64,000 nucleotides of DNA from assembly GCF_052119705.1 (NCBI RefSeq), contig NZ_JBGQOP010000006.1:97964-161963 (forward strand), given 5' to 3'. Source of the DNA: Oceanimonas sp052119705. GTDB lineage: Bacteria; Pseudomonadota; Gammaproteobacteria; Enterobacterales; Aeromonadaceae. The position numbers were made by a program, and so were the translations under genes. Shown here piece after piece: positions 59,949 through 64,000 of this stretch (position 1 is its first letter; each line of letters opens with the position of its first letter). The notes under the pieces are model-generated. The model did not search any database, was not told the origin of the DNA, and worked only from the letters and a program-made list of their open reading frames with translations.

Positions 59949-60855
59949 CGAGTGTCACCTTCTTATGCAGCAACTGAGTGGCGCGATAATACAAATACAT
60001 CATGCCTGCCATCAGTAGGGTGAGCGTCACGCTGGTGGCGGCGCCAAACGGCCAGTCACGAATATTCAAAAACTGCGTCTTAATGATATTGCCAATCAGC
60101 AGGTTTTTCGCCCCACCCAATAAGTCAGAAATATAAAACATACCTAACGCAGGCAAGAACACCAGCAAGCAACCGGCCACTATGCCCGACAAGGTCAGTG
60201 GCAATATGATGCGAAAGAAACGCGCCATGGTACCTGCACCTAGATCACGAGCCGCCTCCAGCAAACGACCATCGAGCTTTTCGATGGCCGCATACAAGGG
60301 CAGCACCATAAAGGGCAGCAAGATATAGACCAAGCCAATTACCACCGCGATTTCGGTAAACATGATGCGCAGCGGTTGTTCAATTAAGCCGACGCTTAAC
60401 AGCGCCGTATTTAGTAAGCCCTTGGTACCCAATACGATTTTTAGCGCATAAGTGCGGATCAAGGAATTGGTCCAAAAGGGCACTATCACTAAAAAAAGCA
60501 TGATTGGCCGCCAGCCCTTAGGCAACTTGGCGATGATAAAGGCAAACGGATAGCCAATCACCAAGCACAAGGCGGTGGCGAGACCCGCCATAAATAATGA
60601 ATGGCCTAATACATGGACATACAAGGGATCAAACAAGCGCCGATAACTGTCGGTGCTAAACACCAGACTCACCAGACTGGCGTGATCGCGGGTCATAAAG
60701 CTGGTGGCGATGATCATCAAGTTAGGCAAAAACACAAACAGCAATAGCCAGCCGACAATCACGCTTACGGCCATATTGCGAAAAGCATTGCTTTTAAACT
60801 TAGCCAGTCGTGACTGCGAGGAGACTGGCTGCGTCTTCAGCTCAGTGTTGTTCAT
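59941..60855 (-). CDS. potB: PotB, polyamine ABC transporter permease
   Basis: The 304-residue protein has six predicted membrane segments and an EAA loop LLEAARDLGAGTMARFFRI. A charged N-terminal tail of about 30 residues precedes the first helix (MAVSVIVGWLLLFVFLPNLM). Its start overlaps potA by 14 bases. Confidence 0.94.
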   Translation of the reverse strand: MNNTELKTQPVSSQSRLAKFKSNAFRNMAVSVIVGWLLLFVFLPNLMIIATSFMTRDHASLVSLVFSTDSYRRLFDPLYVHVLGHSLFMAGLATALCLVIGYPFAFIIAKLPKGWRPIMLFLVIVPFWTNSLIRTYALKIVLGTKGLLNTALLSVGLIEQPLRIMFTEIAVVIGLVYILLPFMVLPLYAAIEKLDGRLLEAARDLGAGTMARFFRIILPLTLSGIVAGCLLVFLPALGMFYISDLLGGAKNLLIGNIIKTQFLNIRDWPFGAATSVTLTLLMAGMMYLYYRATQLLHKKVTLDD

Positions 60856-61948
60856 AAGGCAACACCACCTCCCAGCTGTCTACCCACGTCAGATTAACCT
60901 GCTCGCCGATGCGATAATCAAAGTCGGGATCGTCTTCATCGAAAAATTCCGATACTAAGATATGCTGACCTGAGCTGAGCTCAACGCGAGACTCTAACGT
61001 CGCACCTTTATACAGGCGCTCTACAATCCGGCCCGCTACGCTTGGCGTGGTGTCGTCTGGGCTCACACTCATGCGCAAATCTTCGGGGCGCAGCAGCACG
61101 CACACCTTATCACCGGCATTAAAATCGAGCTTGCTGTGGACGATACAATCCCGCCCCTCCACCTTGGCGTGCCAAGCGTCGTTTGCTTGAGCTGATGCCA
61201 ATAACACCCCGTCTAAGACGTTGATCTCGCCAATAAAGCGGGCCACAAATAGGTTAGCGGGTGATTCATAAACCTCTCGCGGTGTACCATCTTGTACCAC
61301 TTTGCCGCCGTGCATAACTAAAATGCGATCCGACATCGACAAGGCTTCTTCTTGATCGTGGGTGACAAACACGAAGGTGATGCCTAAGCGACGCTGCAAT
61401 TGCTTGAGCTCACTTTGCATTTGCTTGCGCAGTTTGTAATCCAGTGCACTCAAGGATTCGTCGAGCAATAACACCTTAGGGCGATTAACCACGGCGCGGG
61501 CGATGGCCACGCGCTGTTGCTGACCACCGGACAACTGATGTGGAAAGCGATCAGCCATGGACTCGAGTTGCACCATTTTCAAGGCTTCAAGTACCCGCGG
61601 CTTAATATCGGCCTTAGGCAATTTTTGCATGCGCAAGCCAAAGGCGACATTGTCAAACAAGGTCATATGCGGGAACAGGGCGTAGCTTTGAAAGACAGTG
61701 TTCACATTTCTGTGTTCGGCGGATATATGGGTAATATCCTCACCATTCAAGTTAATGTGCCCTTCGTCGGCTTGCTCTAAGCCGGCGATCAGGCGCAGTA
61801 CCGTCGTTTTGCCACAGCCAGAAGGGCCGAGAAGAGTGAGAAATTCGCCGTCATAAATAGATAGGTCTAAATTGTCTATGATGGCTTTGCCGTCGAATGC
61901 TTTACTGATACCCGTCAGAGAGACAAGTGGAATATTTTGTTCCGCCAT
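60842..61948 (-). CDS. potA: PotA, polyamine ABC transporter ATPase
   Basis: The 368-residue ATPase has Walker A GPSGCGKTT at 41-49, LSGGQQQRVAIARAV, Walker B VLLLDESLSALD and the switch His in VTHDQEEALSMSD. The DES in Walker B (Glu then Ser-Leu) matches the PotA/PotG group. A C-terminal TOBE-like regulatory domain follows. First gene of potABCD, with a probable promoter and overlapping palindrome just upstream. Confidence 0.95.
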   Translation of the reverse strand: MAEQNIPLVSLTGISKAFDGKAIIDNLDLSIYDGEFLTLLGPSGCGKTTVLRLIAGLEQADEGHINLNGEDITHISAEHRNVNTVFQSYALFPHMTLFDNVAFGLRMQKLPKADIKPRVLEALKMVQLESMADRFPHQLSGGQQQRVAIARAVVNRPKVLLLDESLSALDYKLRKQMQSELKQLQRRLGITFVFVTHDQEEALSMSDRILVMHGGKVVQDGTPREVYESPANLFVARFIGEINVLDGVLLASAQANDAWHAKVEGRDCIVHSKLDFNAGDKVCVLLRPEDLRMSVSPDDTTPSVAGRIVERLYKGATLESRVELSSGQHILVSEFFDEDDPDFDYRIGEQVNLTWVDSWEVVLPYEQH

Positions 61949-61970
61949 GTACCCTTATCCACCTCGATGA

Positions 61971-61984
61971 AAACGCATGCGTTT
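61971..61984. promoter_or_regulatory. Perfect 14-bp palindrome at the potA transcription start
   Basis: AAACGCATGCGTTT lies 23-36 bases before the potA ATG and covers the predicted transcription start. It looks like the operator of a dimeric repressor; the regulator is unknown. Confidence 0.5.
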
Positions 61985-62013
61985 AATATAAAAAGAGCGC
62001 GCAGTTTAGTCAG
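61985..62013 (-). promoter_or_regulatory. Probable potA promoter
   Basis: CTGACT and TATATT are separated by 17 bases on the minus strand, placing the start near 61978. Confidence 0.55.
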
Positions 62014-62148
62014 CGCTGCCCCCAAAGCCAAGCGAATATTTGTACCCGCGAACAACATATTAACTGTTTAAGCTCCATAGAAGGGAATTTTAAAATTTCC
62101 TTATGTTAATAATGGCTTGCGCCTGCAGCCAGCGCACACTTACTTGGG

Positions 62149-62154
62149 TATAAT
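62149..62154 (+). promoter_or_regulatory. Probable -10 box for the membrane protein gene at 62184
   Basis: A perfect TATAAT lies 30 bases before the start; no good -35 is seen at 16-18 bases. Confidence 0.4.
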
Positions 62155-62183
62155 GGCGCCATCTTAAGTAAGAGAAGCATTAG

Positions 62184-62948
62184 ATGAACGAACCGCGTTT
62201 TGCTCGACTGCAACAGTCATTACAACATGGCTTTAGCTTGGATCTGAAGGCTATTTTTCAAGAGGCGTGGACACGCATTCATGGTGCCAAGCTGCCGCTT
62301 ATCATGGCCGCCTTAGGTGTTGCTGGCTGTTGGCTGGCACTCAGTCAAGTGTCGGCTCAGCTAGTGCCCAATCCAGATGAAGCCTCTTGGCAACTCAGTT
62401 TATTGAGCTTACTGATTTCTATGGGCCTGGCTCCTATGACGGCAGCGCTCGATATGATGGGTATTTTTCGGGCAGTGGATAGACCGATACGGTCCAATCA
62501 AATTTTTAATTACTTTAGTTTTTTGTTGCCGCTCGCGGTGGCCAGCTTATTGATGGGACTATTAAGTGCGGGCTTGATGGCCGTGATCCAAGTGTTGGGC
62601 TTGCCGACGGTGTTAAGCATGCTGCCCATGTTGCTGTTAAGTGTGGCCTTGATGTTTACCTTCCCGCTAATACTGGAAAAGGGCTTTACGCCACTGCAAG
62701 CCATCATGACCTCACTCAAGCTGTTTGCTCGCCAATGGCTGCAATTATTGGCCATTCAAGTGTGCTTCGTGTTGCTGTTTATGGTGGCGATTTTAAGCTT
62801 GGGCATAGCGCTGATTTGGGTAGCACCTTTGTTTATGGTGGCAAAAGGCATTATCTATCGCGAGGTGTGTGGTGTTGAGGGTGAACAGCCCAATAGCAAC
62901 ACGGATGGCTCTGCACTCAATATCAACAAGGATCATTTTCAAGCATGA
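62184..62948 (+). CDS. Uncharacterised six-helix inner-membrane protein
   Basis: The 254-residue protein has a short cytoplasmic N-terminus, then about six hydrophobic segments (near residues 37-57, 70-90, 108-135, 139-160, 186-207 and 208-225). A charged C-terminal tail follows. The pattern of a conserved helix with TSLKLFARQWLQL before the last two helices resembles BPSS1780/YciC-like membrane proteins, but I cannot assign a family with confidence. Its stop overlaps the next start by four bases, so it is co-translated with a periplasmic DUF2987-like protein. A shared envelope role is inferred. Confidence 0.8.
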   Translation: MNEPRFARLQQSLQHGFSLDLKAIFQEAWTRIHGAKLPLIMAALGVAGCWLALSQVSAQLVPNPDEASWQLSLLSLLISMGLAPMTAALDMMGIFRAVDRPIRSNQIFNYFSFLLPLAVASLLMGLLSAGLMAVIQVLGLPTVLSMLPMLLLSVALMFTFPLILEKGFTPLQAIMTSLKLFARQWLQLLAIQVCFVLLFMVAILSLGIALIWVAPLFMVAKGIIYREVCGVEGEQPNSNTDGSALNINKDHFQA

Positions 62949-63559
62949 ACACTCGTCAACTTTTTGTATTATGTGCGGCGCTTAGCGTAACGCTCACCGC
63001 ACCTATGGTTCAGGCTCAAACTTTAGAATTGGATTACAGCGGCTTTTATAAGTACATGGCTAAGGTGAAAAAAGCCAAAGTCGATAACGCCGAGTTGGGC
63101 TTTTATTTAAGTCAACATGATGGCAAAGGGCTTTGCACCATAGAATCCGGGGTGGTGCGTGTGGATGACGAAGTGCGCGGCCAAGTGACTGTTTTGCCCC
63201 ATGGCCAATTTACCTTACCCGAAGACAAAGAGCTGGACTTAGACAAGGCCAAGGTCGTACTAGAAGTGCTGGAAGAGTCGCAGTGTAATATCTCCATTCA
63301 AATTCAGTCGAATCTGGCGGCCGGCGACATAAAGATGAGCGAGCTGCGCTTGGTGGAGGATGATATGTATCGCTTGCTGCAAAAAATGGCCGGTTGGCCG
63401 GGCAAGTATTTTGTGCCTGAGTTAGAAGGCATCAAGCTTAATCCGGCAGCGCCCAACGGCTCAGTTCAAGGCCAAGCACAGTTAAAGCTTAGCCAAGCAG
63501 AACTGGCTGAAGATAAGACCTTGAACTTGCCTGCGCTACGTATTACGCCTTGGTTTTAA
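62945..63559 (+). CDS. Periplasmic DUF2987-like protein
   Basis: The 204-residue protein has a Sec signal ending MVQAQ (residues 1-25). The mature start LELDYSGFYKYMAKVKKAK and the LCTIES Cys block with a second Cys in EESQCNIS are the pattern I associate with DUF2987. The two Cys could form a disulfide. Function is unknown. It overlaps the membrane-protein gene upstream by four bases and ends just before a tandem GCGTGAG tract. Confidence 0.75.
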   Translation: MNTRQLFVLCAALSVTLTAPMVQAQTLELDYSGFYKYMAKVKKAKVDNAELGFYLSQHDGKGLCTIESGVVRVDDEVRGQVTVLPHGQFTLPEDKELDLDKAKVVLEVLEESQCNISIQIQSNLAAGDIKMSELRLVEDDMYRLLQKMAGWPGKYFVPELEGIKLNPAAPNGSVQGQAQLKLSQAELAEDKTLNLPALRITPWF

Positions 63560-63560
63560 T

Positions 63561-63595
63561 GCGTGAGGCGTGAGGCGTGAGGCGTGAGGCGTGAG
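63561..63595. repeat. GCGTGAG tandem repeat, five exact copies
   Basis: The 7-base unit GCGTGAG is repeated five times, directly after the stop codon of the DUF2987-like gene; degenerate units follow at 63673-63700. Confidence 0.9.
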
Positions 63596-63631
63596 GCAAA
63601 ATTATCTAGTGCCGAACCAAAACTCGGCAAT

Positions 63632-63665
63632 AAAAAACACCAAGTCCGCAAAGACTTGGTGTTTT
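63632..63665. terminator. Terminator after the DUF2987-like gene
   Basis: AAAACACCAAGTC/GACTTGGTGTTTT stem with a CGCAAA-type loop and A/T flanks on both sides. Confidence 0.85.
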
Positions 63666-63733
63666 GCTATAAGCGTGAGGAGTAAAGCGTGAAGGGAGAG
63701 GTGTGGAATGGCCCGACTAAAGTAGACACCAGT

Positions 63734-64000
63734 TTAAGCAGCATTAAGTTGCTGCGCATATGCGTTGGGGGTTAATCCACCCAGCGCAGTGTGTTGTCTT
63801 ACTTTGTGGTAATACTGCGTGATGTAGAAGTGTATTTCTTCTGCCATCTCTTTACGAGTTAAAAGCCCTAAACGGCGGGTCCATTCCTTTTTTAGTAAAG
63901 CAAAAAAGCTTTCTGAACATGCATTATCCCAGCAGTTTCCCCGACGAGACATGCTGATGGTCACTTTACGCTTATTCAACCACGCCATGGTCGCCATGCA
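63734..64000 (-). mobile_element. IS3-family transposase, C-terminal part (runs off the right edge)
   Basis: The last 88 residues of an OrfB-type DDE transposase are present: KVTISMSRRGNCWDNA, then the catalytic Glu in CSESFFALLKKEW, then YYHKVRQHTALGGLTP. The frame is open through position 64000, so the gene continues outside. The element end should lie to the left, near 63706-63733, where GACTAAAGTAGACACC resembles IS3-family termini. This is the only mobile element in the window. Confidence 0.88.

Noticed and set aside
1..64000. A dif recombination site
   Set aside because: I looked for the 28-base dif pattern because tus suggests the terminus region, and saw nothing close. It may lie outside the window.
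1..64000. CRISPR array, phage or defence island
   Set aside because: No regularly spaced repeats with unique spacers, and no integrase, phage structural, restriction or toxin-antitoxin genes were recognised.

Overview
The window is a gene-dense stretch of a gammaproteobacterial chromosome. The gene set (tus, minCDE, fadR, the ycgB-yeaH-yeaG group, folM, thrS-infC-rpmI-rplT-pheST-ihfA, a single hisG-to-hisIE operon) and protein similarities to both enterobacteria and Vibrio/Shewanella suggest a marine Aeromonadales-type organism such as Oceanisphaera, Oceanimonas or Zobellella. That placement is inferred from gene content, not measured. Many of these genes lie in the terminus half of the E. 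coli chromosome, and a Tus protein gene is present, so this is probably also terminus-proximal DNA.

Layout. 1-2434 (minus): pqiB (cut by the window edge) and pqiA. 2613-5457 (plus): a three-gene signalling cassette of receiver-only response regulator, CheC-type phosphatase and PAS/GGDEF diguanylate cyclase. 5702-8002 (minus): aspC and tus. 8207-12205 (minus): a ferric iron ABC transporter, fbpA then fbpB-fbpC, with a promoter and Fur box before fbpA. 12678-20053 (minus): the complete his operon with a histidine-rich leader peptide and attenuator. 20374-24430: a circularly permuted TAXI-type lipoprotein, a ZIP metal transporter and a Kef-type antiporter. 24620-30538 (plus): yoaA-tsaB, fadD, rnd. 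30682-34213: minCDE diverging from ycgL-ycgM-ycgN. 34375-35969: dsbB and fadR. 36116-40862 (minus): yeaG-yeaH-ycgB. A 0.9 kb gene-poor gap follows, then cdaR and a glycerate kinase. Two identical tRNA-Val(GAC) genes follow at 44.4-44.6 kb. 44709-49615: a DUF3080 lipoprotein, a MATE pump, ribE, a CPXCG protein, folM and a TerB-like protein. 49838-56811 (plus): the translation/IHF cluster thrS-infC-rpmI-rplT-pheS-pheT-ihfA. 56995-57717: cobB. 58117-61948 (minus): potABCD. 62184-63559: two envelope proteins. The right edge cuts an IS3-family transposase.

The most interesting signals are these. (1) A 13-bp sequence occurs three times, always intergenic and in one orientation. One copy is just upstream of tus, and all resemble the E. 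coli Ter core, so they are candidate replication-fork barriers. (2) The TAXI solute-binding protein has its two lobes in swapped order. (3) infC appears to start at AUA, overlapping the thrS stop. (4) Two 15-bp tandem-repeat arrays precede fadR. (5) Two families of short intergenic repeats, one REP-like, sit around gene ends. (6) A palindrome overlaps the probable potA transcription start.

No phage, CRISPR array, defence island or biosynthetic cluster was seen. Apart from the IS fragment the window looks like core chromosome.
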